Part shown: positions 20,745 to 32,047 of the stretch, piece after piece
How the letters are laid out: every line of letters starts with the position of its first letter
Position numbering within the stretch: position 1 is the stretch's first letter
Assembly (NCBI GenBank): GCA_027563935.2
Contig: CM050449.1
Location: forward strand, 70,460,556 to 70,524,555
Direction of reading: 5' to 3'
Source: Costus lasius
Taxonomy: Eukaryota > Streptophyta > Magnoliopsida > Zingiberales > Costaceae
Length of the DNA stretch: 64,000 nucleotides
The notes under the pieces: generated by a model
Seen by the model: only the letters and a program-made list of their open reading frames with translations
What the model was told of the DNA's origin: nothing
The model's database searches: none
Program-made: the position numbers and the translations under genes

Positions 20745-23606
20745 AGTAGAATTGAAAATTTTGATTTTGATTTCTACATATTTGAGAAAGTCATGTCGAT
20801 CTTGATTTATATGAAATTTTGGATGTTTGGAATAGTGGTTTTTAGAACAACGAAAATGTAGAAAATTGTATGCTATTTACTATGGTACTAATCCACCTAC
20901 CTCACCATGATATTTGAGTTTTGGTCAATCTAGTGACCTAAAAATTAGCGCTTCTTGGGAGGCAACCCAAGCATTCATACTTAGCTTAGTTTTTTTTATT
21001 TTAGTTTATTTTTAGAATTAATTTTTCATCTCTTTTTGCAGGGAAAATCGAACTTTGCGCAAAATATGGCAATGCCGTAATAATTTTCATGGTGCCGTAA
21101 TTCTGAGTGTTTTCTTACCCGAGAGTTTTCTGAAATTTTGTGAAAAATACGACGCTACCGTAACCATTTTCACAGTACCGTAATTTCATCCGATTTTTGA
21201 CCCAAAAGTTTTGCATCTTTTACGGTACTACCGTATTTTTTTTATGGTGCCGTATTTTTGTGTGATTTTCAACCCGAGAGTTTTGAGAATTTTGTGAAAA
21301 TTATGGCAATACCGTAACCCTTTTTATGGTACCGTAATTCCTGCATAATCTGCATTCTTCTTCCTGGATTATGCATATCTAATTAGGTGTTTTCTCGCAT
21401 TGATTTTAAGAAACTAGAGTGGCGAAATTTATGATCTCTGGCAGAAACATGAACTACTCATATTTGTCAATTATTTGGATATTTTTATTGAATTTTAAAG
21501 CCCATGGATCATCCTATAACACAAAGCATCTTTTGGTAACTGTTTAATTTCTGCATCAGTTTTTTTTTACTAATCTTATTAACGTTTTTGCTGCAGGTAT
21601 TTAAGATGCTTTAATGAGTTGTAACACTGATTTTCCACATGGAACTGGAAGAACATGTTTCATTCTATCTCTTGGATTTGTTGGTTTCATAAAAATATTT
21701 TTGAATCATTTTAGGAAGCATGGCAATTATTTATATCTGATTAACTTCTGTGTAGTTTTTGATTTAGTAATCTGATTAGCCTTCTTTCTATTAATACCCT
21801 AATTTCCTGATAGATATTGATCATTTAATTTTCATACGCCCAAAAAGAACAAGTTTTATTCTACCTTTTGGCCTTGTCTATTTTCTTTTTGGATAATTAA
21901 ATCTTATTCTTGGGTATAGCTACTTTTCGTAACTGAATCAATAGGCTGCACTGCTTTCCATCGACATTGGCAGCTCCTTGTCTTCAAATTTCCACCAGAA
22001 ACTGCATCCAGCCGCCACCACTACATAGCCTCTAACACCACTGTTTCAGCCGTCGACACTAGATTCTACCGCCAGCAGCCTCTTACTTCTTCTACTGCCT
22101 CTGTTTCCATTGATTTTATTTTTTGCAGTAGAATCTTCATTTAGTGACTCTGATTATTTTTTATGCAACATTATCTCTCGCAGCCCACCAGCCGACGACT
22201 TTCCCTCTAGGACTGTAGTCTCCAGCAGGCCACTGAAGACTACTCATCATCACTCTACTGTCGGCACCATCATCTTCATTGCTAGCAGCTCTTCAGCTAA
22301 CATCTATTCCACCTCTGCTTCTTGCATGCATCAGCTCTTTCTACCAGCACCCTCTTCGGACCACTGACGAAATCTTTGATTTCTATTTTTTTAGCTAATG
22401 TAGGATACTATTTTTGATCTGAGCCTTATGTATTTAAAAATTGTGCAGAAAAATTTTTCAGAAGCCACATCTTTGGACCCAGCTGCACCTGCACAGACGC
22501 TACACCCCGGATGATGATTGAGCTTGCTATATAGTTTTGTGAGTATTGTTTGCACTTTCTAGTGATCTTATTCGGTATGATTGTATGGTATGGCTACCTG
22601 ATTTCTTTTGCTATTTTCTGTGATTGTATCACTCACTGATATTTTCTATTCGATGTAGGTTTCTTGAATCTATCATTTTACACCTTTGACTATGATTCTA
22701 TGAGTTTCATGCTTCACACCTTTTGCATTGATTTTGACATTTTTGATGTTTAAAATTTTTTATGACTTGAATCCATGTGATAAGAGGTGTGTAGATTTTG
22801 CTATGATGATGAATGTTTATACATGTCAATGCCTATGAATGGAAATATGCCTATTATGCTAAATTTATTTCTTCAAAATATATCTACTTGTTCAAATCTT
22901 TCATTGATTGATGCATAAGGTTTTTGGGTAGGTATGTTGTTTGATGAATGCAATCTAAGAGTGAAACATCTTTCTTGAATAAAATGAGCATATGAGTGTA
23001 ATTTTTTAATTAATGTAAATTGATTAACCTAGTTGATGTTTAGTCTATCTTACTATTTGTTAGGAAGAAAGAGTCCAAGATCTATAAAAAGAGAGAGAGA
23101 CTCCACTATTTGGCACTGCGTAAAATTGGCAGTGGTACCGAATATATGGGTTGAAGTCTGTAAAAAGAGAGAGAAAAAAAGAAAATGACTCCCCTACCTG
23201 GCACTATGTAAAGTTGACAGTGGTACTGAAGACAAGGGTTGAAGTCTAAATAAAAAGTGTGTATCTATGTGGGTACATAGCATAAAAAATATAATAAAAG
23301 AAAATTTAGAAAAGATAGATTTTATCGTGGAAAAAGATTTTAGATATCCTATTCCTGTAAACAAAGGTATGATAGAATTAAACTGAAACTTGAGTAAAAT
23401 CATGAGATTGAGATTCTTTTTATTATGCGAGTTGTGAAGTTTTATTTGATCAAAGTTGAGAATATTAAAGATTAAATTCGGAGGACAGTACATTTATCTG
23501 AAATTTTGTGTAACAAATGGTGGAATATTTCATGAGTGATTATATTTTAGAAATTTATTTTTCATAAAAGAGCATATTTTCCATACTTAGCATTGTTCTT
23601 TATTTA
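20745..23606 (+). other. Non-coding 3' region of element P
   Basis: A 2.9-kb stretch without a supportable gene. It holds GCGCTTCTTGGGAGGCAACC at 20948 (shared with the minus element at 61831-61855, stem CTTGGG/CCCAAG), an ACGG/CCGTA inverted-motif array at about 21060-21345, a T-rich section, a segment rich in CCACCA/CAGC at 21960-22370, and two copies of the TGGCACT...AGTGGTACC block at about 23110 and 23195. Short frames in the 22.1-22.4 kb segment have no recognisable similarity. Confidence 0.6.
20948..20973 (+). other. Conserved CTTGGG-CCCAAG inverted repeat
   Basis: CTTGGGAGGCAACCCAAG forms a 6-bp stem with a 6-nt loop. An almost identical copy is at 61831-61855 on the minus strand, in each case downstream of the coding part of an Athila-like element. 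Confidence 0.6.
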
Positions 23607-23626
23607 TTTGTTTGAGGACAAGCAAA
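23607..23626 (+). other. Conserved pre-LTR palindrome of element P
   Basis: TTGTTTGAGGACAAGCAAA is an inverted repeat with one G-T pair and AGGA loop. It lies 12 bp before the LTR start at 23639 and is the equivalent of 2099-2116 and 60775-60792. Confidence 0.7.
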
Positions 23627-23638
23627 GTTTGAGATTTA

Positions 23639-24009
23639 TGTGTTTGATCACACCAAAATATATAGTAATTTTGTGCCATTTGATAGACTTTTTGTGTCAT
23701 ATTTATGTTATTTTGCTTGTTTTTCTGCCTCTTTTATCAAATATTACGGAATCTACACATTTTCTTATTTTTCATGATTTTCAGGCAAAAATGGCAATAT
23801 TTTGATGGATTTTGAAAGATTTGAGCACACCAATGAATTCTAGACGTTGAGACGAAGCTACCCGTCAAATTTCATGAAAAAACAGAGCTTCAAACCAAAA
23901 TATGGTTGGGCCGTAATCTAAATTACGATACCGTATTTTCATTGCACCTACAAAACAAAATATGGCACTGCCATAATTTCTGAGCACTGCCGTATTTTGG
24001 GATGATTTT
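23639..24009 (+). repeat. 3' LTR of element P, first part
   Basis: Begins TGTGTTTGATCACACC; the minus-strand LTR at 60761 begins TGTGTTTGATGACACC. Carries ACGG...CCGTA motifs from about 23900. It is cut at ATTTT (24005-24009) by element X and resumes after the duplicated ATTTT at 49984. Confidence 0.8.
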
Positions 24010-25573
24010 TGATGGGGGTAGGAGCCATGCACCAAAAAAATATAAGTGGAGCCTAAGGACACCCTAGCCTAAGGGTACCCTAATACTCCACCCTTGCATT
24101 GCATGCATCATTTTAGATTAGTTTTATCTTCAAGTACAACATGTAGCTATATATGGTAGGTTTTCTATTTTTTTTTCTTTTATCAAAATTATATTGCATC
24201 ATGGTAGGACTAGTTCATGGCATATTGTAATAACATAGGCAAAGTAAGCTCAATCACTCATTCAACTAAGTAAGCTCTCATAAAGGAAAGTCAGCATCCA
24301 AGACAGTTCAACTGAAGACTTAAGTTAGGGGGTTAAGGCACTTCAACTCCCTTACCTTTTGAATCTAAGACATCACTTATCCAACTCCATATTCAGCCAC
24401 ACAATCAAGAAAAGATCAGCCCATCAAATACACCAAGATCCATCAATCAAGGAGTGATTGATTGAAGACTTAATGCATTCACACCCAAGCAAGGAAAGGA
24501 ATAAACGTTGCAAGCAAAGCAAGGAATATTCCAAGGCATCTTCTCCCTCATTTCGGCAACAATTCAAATTCAAATTCAAGGGGATTTCATAGCCATCCAA
24601 TGCCAAGAAATAATTTTCGAAATTCAAAGAACATCCAAGAAGGGGCGGGCGAAAGAAGGAAGAAATTTCAGCATTTAATTGTGTTCCCACCTTTGTTCAA
24701 AATCTCTCCATTTTTGTACTAGGCGCCAAAGAGGAGATGACCACTCTACCCATGGTCTTGCTTGCCTATATATGTGTAATCATCTCATGCATTTCGATAG
24801 AAAAAGTTGAATGAAAATTATTGAGTAGTTTGTTAGTAAAGTAATTCTACGTGCATGTGTCACCAAGTCTTCTTCTCTTCCCCTCCACTTGTCTAGCCAA
24901 GCCTTCCTCCCTCTTCATCTCCACATCTAGCTGAGCACTTCACCCACCAAGGTTGCAAGCCGTGTGCCATCTCTTCAACAAGATTGTGCAAAGAACTCTT
25001 GAAGCCGAGAACCATCTTGATGGAGGTTCATCATAAGCTAAGTGTTCTTAACTCGTTTTGGTTCTTGTTTCCTCTTTTCTTCCAAGAGCAAATCCTACAC
25101 CTTACTTGATCTTTGCAGGATGATGGCCCTTGATCTTGGAGTTGATCTTGGCGCATCTCCCTCTTTCCCCCCTTTTTAGTTAGTCTCGCTTATTGTCTAG
25201 GCAAGGGAATTTGGAGGCTTAACCTCCCTCTTGCAATTTTGTTGTTGTAAACCTCTTAACTTTTATAACTCACCCACACCTGTGTGGGCTTGTTGGATTG
25301 TTCTGTGTGTAACCATCATCTACCTTCAGAGTTGGATCAGTGAAGAACGGGGTGGCACTCCCTTTCAACTCTCAAAGGGCGCAAGGTGAGTGTCTTTAAG
25401 ATTTAGCATTTTATTCCAATTACATGCTTAGAGCAGTTTAATATGTGCTTGCTTTTCTTTAATTTTAATGAATTTTTCCTCTCTATAGTTTTATAAAAAA
25501 AAGAGAAAATCTGAAAAAAAAATATATATCTTGCATTTTCTAGTTTCCCGTCACGTGTCTTCCCACCACATCA
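24010..25573 (+). repeat. Element X 5' LTR
   Basis: 1,564 bp, beginning TGATGGGGGTAGGAGCCA and ending CCACCACATCA, so TGATG/CATCA are the natural inverted termini. TATATAT at 24767-24773 is a candidate TATA box. A run of A and AT repeats lies at about 25494-25535. Confidence 0.88.
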
Positions 25574-25577
25574 GTTT

Positions 25578-25589
25578 TGGTATCAGAGC
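25578..25589 (+). other. Element X primer-binding site
   Basis: TGGTATCAGAGC, a perfect complement of the initiator tRNA-Met 3' end, lies 4 bp after the 5' LTR. Confidence 0.9.
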
Positions 25590-26747
25590 AATCCTTGGGT
25601 TTAGTTAAGACTCATATCTAAATTAAGCCTTTAGGAAGATCTTGGACCACATATCTTTTGGGATTTTGGATGACATTTCTTGAGATTTTCTATGAACAAC
25701 TTTGGCTTCGGCAAACCATAGTCAAATGGACAACAAACCCAATTGTTGTATCCACATTGACTACATTTTCATCCAATTCTGAAATTTTGAACCAACTACT
25801 CTTCATCTTCTGATTTTATGATCTTTTGAACTTTATATTCTGATATTTCTGTGGCATAATTCAGCAACTTTGATTCAAAGATTTGTTGCTTTAGTAACTG
25901 AAATTTTCTGTGAGCAATACTTTTGAAATGGTTGGATCAAGCAAATTTAATTGCTGCATCTTCCTTGGCTGAATTTACAACTGAAATCTGAACTTTTGTA
26001 TTGTAGGTGAAACTATTCTGATTTTGGGACTTGAAAAGTGCAGAATTTCATTATTGTGCCAATTCAAACATGGCCACAAATGATGTAAGTTTGCTATATT
26101 CAGCTCAGGACAGCAAACTTAATTGCTGCACCTAACTGTGTTTGCAACCAAAATTCTGCAAACAATATTCTGCAAGCAATCTGATTTTGACATTCTCATT
26201 GACTTTCAGCCACTCCAGCAACACAGATTCTTGTAAATCTCAGTTCAGGACAGCAAACCAAATTGCTGCATCTTCCCTCACTGAGTTTGCAAAGTTTCTC
26301 ATCAACACAACAAACTACTGCACTTGTTTGCTCAAGTTCTGATCATCCTAAATTAGTTTTCAACACATGGATGTGCTGACTTTTTGTTCTCTAATTTGAT
26401 TTCCTGCATGCTGAATTCTGTTCTAAGTTTTGCCCAACTAAAATATGGTTTTCAGCCTTCTGAATCTGAAATTTTGGCTTGCTTGTTGCACTTGAACTCA
26501 ATCAAACTGCAGATAGCACAAAGACAACTTATTTGAACTTTTAGACCTCAAACTGCTGCACTTGTCACGATCAAATACTGAGTTTCTGCTTATAATTCTG
26601 CACTGGCATTATTTTATACGTTCATATGCTGCAAATGTTTTTGAATTGACTCTGATATACTACTTTTTTCTACCTGTTGAAATAGTATTCCTGCACTGTA
26701 CTTAAACATTAGTCATTTCCAGCTTATCAATTCTCTTGCTTATCATC
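25590..26747 (+). other. Element X leader with diverged short repeats
   Basis: Non-coding, 1.16 kb. A phrase like 'caaactTAATTGCTGCA' recurs near 25733, 25941, 26113 and 26253, often followed by a CTGAGTTT-like segment. This suggests an old tandem expansion with uneven spacing. No frame is supported. Confidence 0.55.
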
Positions 26748-28277
26748 ATGCGTCTATTTAAGCAAAGTGATTTAATTTTTGCTTGGGAACCTTACAAAAG
26801 ACTCACCCTTACATCTGATAGCTTCACTACATTTGTTTGGTATAATAAACATAAGGGTAGAACCGTGTTAGACCATCAAGTTAGTTTTAATGCCATATCT
26901 GCTAGGGTTATTGATAAATTTGGTCTCAGCTTAGAAAAACACACCTACCCATATGCCATAACCTGGGATCACCCTTGGTATCATACCACCTTAGTTGACT
27001 TTCAATGCCTCGTCTCTATTCAACGAGATGGTATAAAATTTAACATTTGGTGTGATGTTCTCAGCTTAGAAGGTTTTGATATCTTGCTAGGTAATGAATT
27101 CCTTCGTAGTGTTCAAGCCTATCATTATAGGGAGCCTTTGTCCTATAGTATCACCTTTAGAGGGTTAAAACACATCATCTATCCTAGTAGTATAGAGGCA
27201 CCACTAGTTAACACCGATGCCTGTTTTGATAGGATCAGAAAACAACTTGAGAATATTAGTCAAAACCTAGAAAGACTTAGAGACCAGTCCCTACAACAAG
27301 AGTCCAATCAAACCATAGATCCTAATTTACCATTGCAATCACATCAGGACATACCTTTAGAAGAGTCTAGATCCAACACTAGGGAACCTTTAGTTGACTT
27401 GACTGAAGGTCAACCCAACGCTAAGTCATCTGTAGAGACTCCACCAGAAATGACACAACTTATGATTGGACCTATCACCATGAAAGACATGCCTAAAAAT
27501 CAACTTGAGCATGAAACCATAGAACTCACCCAACCACACATTGAGTCCAAAATTGACCTCAACCCTTTAGGTGACTTGAACCTAGAAGACACCAATAAAC
27601 AAGAAGACACCTCAAACTATGAACACATAGGGATAACCCAACTCGAGCCTAAATTAGAACTTGAACCTGAAGACATTAGGCTAGACTCAAACATAGAGGA
27701 TATAAAAGAACAACATGACCCCTTAGAACATATGTCTCTAGGAACTTAACTCTTAATGGCATATGAAACAAGTTTTCTTCAACCCATAGAACTAGAATTC
27801 CCTGAGCAACTTGAGCCCACTCAAATCATAGACAATGAAAACTTAGGCCTAGACCAACTTGATCATAGTGAAACCATAGCAATTTACCCACTTGAACCTT
27901 CTAGTCAACCAAAAGACATAAGGAATGTGTCTCTAGAGAATCATGAGCCTAATCCTATAGACTTCATAGGGTGTGACCAATACTTAGGAGAGAAAATACC
28001 TCTAGCCATAGACGACCCTAAGCCTCAACTTCTAGACCAACCTCAACCTATTACCTTAGGAGAATTCCATCATGACCCTTTGAACATTCAGAGTTGCCTT
28101 TTAGGTCCAGCTACCCATACCCTTAAACCTCCTTTAAGGTCAACAAAGGAAATCATACAACTTGAAAACATAATTGAATTATCCCTTTTGCAAGTTGAAC
28201 ATATTGACTTTATTATTCCAAGTCATCTTAGTAGTCCTAATATTCCCTATTTCAAGTGTACTAATTACCATGGCTGA
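26748..28277 (+). pseudogene. Element X protein: retropepsin-like domain without catalytic motif, plus acidic repeat tail
   Basis: ATG at 26748; one frame with a single TAA (27747-27749) to a TGA at 28275-28277, about 509 codons. Residues ~15-150 look like a Ty3 retropepsin: VLDHQVSFNAISARVIDKFGL aligns with the usual D-S/T-G-A-x-x-N-F-I-S segment, followed by HTYPYAITWD, IKFNIWCDVLSLEGFDILLGNEFL and YSITFRG (compare WCDVV...LLLGRPW). The catalytic S/T-G is replaced (DHQ), so proteolysis is unlikely. The rest is rich in Glu, Pro, Leu and Gln, with repeated LEP/LEH/PLE units. The role is unknown; it could be structural or a decaying remnant. It is the only coding region in X. Confidence 0.55.
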
Positions 28278-28571
28278 GAAAGGGAATTCACTGCAAGTGT
28301 ACCAGATTTGACAAAAGGACTAGCAACTCAAAGACTCTGTGGTTGTGATGCTTACGCTTACACTCATATGCATGTTTACCCATCATTTTGTTTTACTATG
28401 CTACTACTGTACTAGAACACCACCCCTCATATTGTGGAGGATTACACCCATTTTAGGCTGCATTCCATCTTTCATGAGCCTATGGCCAACCTTGTGAACC
28501 AAGGCTTGTTCACCCATTCTAATGGTGAAGAAGTATGGTTACCCAAGGAACATTTTACATGGGCTACCTCT
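28278..28571 (+). other. Element X 3' internal region, left of the E2 insertion
   Basis: Short open stretches continue (for example NQGLFTHSNGEEVWLPKEHF, 28494-28553) and read across the empty E2 site into 48504 onward (RHLHPYKENSPKENF). A coding tail may therefore have existed here. E2 entered at CCTCT (28567-28571). Confidence 0.5.
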
Positions 28572-30229
28572 TGTTGGGGTATGCCCTTAAGGCTAATGTT
28601 TGAGGCCTTTGGGATGGTTTCAGTATCATGTATAAACTATGTATAAGTTTATAAAGGCAATGGTTGTTATTCAGGTTGTTACATTATCTGCTGCTGTTAT
28701 GTATACTTCTGAATAATGTCTCAATGGTGTTCAGCTTGGCTGACATTAGCATTGTCCTTAGTCGAGATATCTTGGTGAACATGAGACAGCCTTGATATGA
28801 TTGAGACTAATATGTGTTCTAATCTTATAGGGTGCTTCGAGCATGGAATAAGATGTAGACACATAAGTGCATTGGATGTACTGGACAGACCCTACTTAGG
28901 ATATTCAATTGTTTGTCACAATGTGAATAATCCTTATATGCAAGCAAGTGGCATATTTCCTCTGACTTGAGATCGCTTGTGTTTCTAAATGATGATTGGC
29001 ATTGTCTTGAGGTAATTCAATATCATTTGAAATATAATGGTTATAGATTATCTTGGATAATGAGCATGAGTCATGTTAGGACACTAGTGATAGATATAGG
29101 ATTGCCTCTCCTTGTTGGAGTGTGATGTTCTAAAGGGGCCCCCTGGATGAGATGATTGAGAAAGTGTATGGCCATACCCAGATGACTATGTTCATCTGAT
29201 CTAATCATTTTCATCATATTGGAATTACAGGCTTGACACGCTTGTCCAATGAGAACGTCCAGTGGCAAAGGAAACATGTATGTCAAGTGAATTGGATTCA
29301 CACTTGTGCTATGGTTTGGGTGTAGTCTTGGAATACTCTTTCCTTCATATCGGGAGACAGTGATGTGTTGCTAGATACCCCTCTCTGATCGTGATAACGT
29401 AAGTTATCGTTATCGACATTGAAGGAAACCCTTAGGGTCGCACAATTTGATGATATGGCTTACTTATGTCAGATCGTGTGGACTGAATGGTTTTGGTTCA
29501 GTTTAAAGGAGTTTAAACTCTGATTGGAAGTGAGATCTGGTCTGATCATGTTTGATTGATTAGGGCTTGAGATCGGTAAGCTTCGATCGAGAGAATTGAT
29601 ACTTGATCGATGAAATCAAGGGCATCAAAAGATGTGTGGTTAGATTTTGAGCCATTTGGTTCAATTAGATCTAGACCATGGCTTGGTTCGATTTGGTCTT
29701 TGAACCAAAGTGAATTGAACCGGGTCACATGGTGAACGCATGGTTCAAGTGAGAGGAGTTTTTCGGTTGGTTCATTAACGCATGAACGCATGGGTTATGG
29801 CTTACTATTTTTGGAAGTCATGAATTCTAATTAGAAACCCCCCCACGTAACCAAAAAAACACGTCTCTCTCTTGCCTCTTCTCCTCGTGTGTGTCTCACC
29901 TCCACGAGGGTGAAAGTTTTGTTCGACCAGCCAAGAAGACACCTCATCTCCTTCACGCGAAAGGGATACCTTGGAGATCTTTGCTAGCACAAAGAACACA
30001 AGGGAGGAAGCCATCGCCATCTTGTGTGTGACTACTTTGGAGGAGAGCCGCTCGCTCTCTTACATCTTCCAAGTCGCCATCCAAACAATGGCCATGGTAA
30101 GATCTTGTCTTGATCTATGCAAGCTTTAAAGTTAATCATATGTTCATATTATACGATCCGCAAGAAACCCTTGTTTTCGCCCAAGAAGTTTTTTTTTTAT
30201 GCGCCTGATCTAGGGTTTCGCCCCCTTCA
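28572..30229 (+). repeat. E2 5' LTR
   Basis: 1,658 bp, TGTTGGGGTATGCCC...GCCCCCTTCA. Contains ATGGCCATG-GTAAG at 30088-30101. The sequence where E1 reads CTTTATATCGGG is CTTCATATCGGG here. Confidence 0.95.
30088..30101 (+). promoter_or_regulatory. Candidate gag start codon and splice donor in E2 LTR
   Basis: ATG GCC ATG then GTAAG (30097-30101). Splicing to the AG at 32046-32047 would add three codons in frame to the gag-pol that opens at 32048 and remove a 1,951-nt intron including the LTR end, PBS and leader. Confidence 0.55.
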
Positions 30230-30231
30230 AT

Positions 30232-30243
30232 TGGTATCAGAGC
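30232..30243 (+). other. E2 primer-binding site
   Basis: TGGTATCAGAGC, 2 bp after the 5' LTR; perfect initiator tRNA-Met complement. Confidence 0.92.
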
Positions 30244-32024
30244 AGGTTTTGATATGATTCGTATGATTGCTTATGTTTGTGATCCATGCTTGCGTTTTTA
30301 GAGTAGATCTAAACCTTATAGATCATCATGCGAAAATACATGCTAGACATTAGATGTATGTTTTTACTTAAGTTGCGCATGTATGATATTTGTGTGCGCA
30401 TGTAAGTGAAGTTTTTATCAAAACTCAATATCTTGCGCGCCCCTCACCTAGATCTCTCTATAGCGCCTACTTGAAATACTTAGATGGGTTACTAGGGTTG
30501 AAGTCGTCAGTCTAGTCTGGACCCAACAGCCTGATCAGACCATCTGACAGCCTAGATGGGTCGGCCAGATAGCACCTATGCGCACCCATATAGGTGGCTA
30601 TAGTCCGACTGCAGAAGGGCGTGTAGCGATGTCTGATTGAGGCGCCTAGTGAACGATCATGATTAAGGCCCGGGGTCACACCCGCCTGCCAGAAATCATG
30701 TGGGACGTTCAGCCCTTAAGGCATGCATAGTTGACCACTAGGTCAACACAAGTCAGTTATGACTGGGTGCATGCAAGGGCAGTGGGTCTGACTTGGTCTG
30801 ATGAGTGGATCTCTATTAATGGACCGTTGTAAGGTAGTAGGGCACACAAGGAAATAAAATTGATGCCATGGAGTTTTTCAAAAATTTTATTTTCTGATTG
30901 GATCACATGTATGCTTATTTAACTTGATTGGGTGTCTATTTAATCTTATGTGGGCTGCCCTAATTTGTGTGCTGTGCTGGGGCCTGCGTGCCTGGAATTA
31001 ATTGTAAATTTTTATTGTGATCTGTGTATCACACTTTAATTTATAATAATGTACAATTGACCTGCGTGTCAATTCATGTCTAGATAGATTAAAATGTAAT
31101 TTGATCAGACATGAGCACAGAGCACACATGACAGAAGCGCTTGCAGCAAGTGCCTTGATCAAGTGGGAGGTCTAGAGTTCGACTCTAGCACAGGCGCATG
31201 CTACCTGATGGGCGCATTTGAGCTACAGAGAGGGCTTGGGCCCGGGCTGGGCCAGATAAAGTGCAAGAGACCCATAAAGAGCTCAAGTGAAGACTTGTGT
31301 AAAACTAGGGTTTTTACTTAGGCTTTTATGGGCATTTACCACATAAGATCACTGTGCTTTCTATTTACTGTTTAAGAAATATTAGCACATGCTTGATTTA
31401 TTCTTTTGCTATCACCATAGATATTGCATGATAGTAGGAAGATAAAATGGACCGTTAAAATCCAACGTCAAATATCAAGCACGAAAGCCTTCTGACGCGA
31501 AACCTCACTGTTCTGACTATCGTTGGGGCCGTGTTGTACCCACTCAGTGGGCACGCCCATCTATCTTCAGACGGTGTGTGATTACACCTGCGTGTTACAG
31601 AGAAGGGATTTATCGCTTCTCGTTGCTCAGCATAGCACGTGGTGGTCCAGGGAGTAGGTCAGGTCAGCTTGACCATGTAGGCTACATATTGAGCATATGT
31701 TAGCTATATGGAGGCAGCCATCTGTGGAATCAGAGACTGTGTTGTACCAACTCAGTTGGCACAGTCTACTGGATTGCCCAGATGAAGGGGAATCGCACGG
31801 GTTGGCGATTGGCATGGATAGCCTACCAGTGATTAGTGCTTGAACTCTCTGTGCATCTTATCTCGCCTGAGCGGGACGCGGAGACCAAGTATGAAATCTG
31901 GATCCCATCTCACTAAAAGGGGTTTTACTCGTTCGGACTGTTTTATTGGATTTTTCAGTCAGATAAAATAGTGAGAAAAGAATCATTCTTAAGTCCTGGA
32001 TTGATTCTAACATGGATACTGACC
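30244..32024 (+). other. E2 leader (predicted intron)
   Basis: 1.8 kb without a supportable frame, colinear with the E1 leader once the two solo LTRs there are removed. It contains GTACCCACTCAGTGGGCAC at about 31535-31553 and GTACCAACTCAGTTGGCAC at about 31743-31761, and a CTGATCAG palindrome near 30531. The stretch at 31490-31680 is very well conserved with E1, beyond what the surrounding leader shows. Confidence 0.7.
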
Positions 32025-32047
32025 TTGTTGTTCTTGCAATGTTGTAG
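32025..32047 (+). promoter_or_regulatory. Candidate splice acceptor before E2 gag
   Basis: A T-rich tract (ttgttgttcttgcaatg) ends TTGTAG at 32047. The TAG is in the gag frame, so translation cannot enter from upstream without splicing. The equivalent in E1 is 13582-13604 (ttgctgttcttgcattgttgtag). Confidence 0.55.

Noticed and set aside
22110..22367. 85-codon frame on the plus strand
   Set aside because: No recognisable domain, in the 3' region of a pol-less retroelement; length is within chance for this composition.
25574..25600. tRNA gene at TGGTATCAGAGC sites
   Set aside because: Each occurrence lies just inside an LTR and has no cloverleaf around it; they are primer-binding sites.
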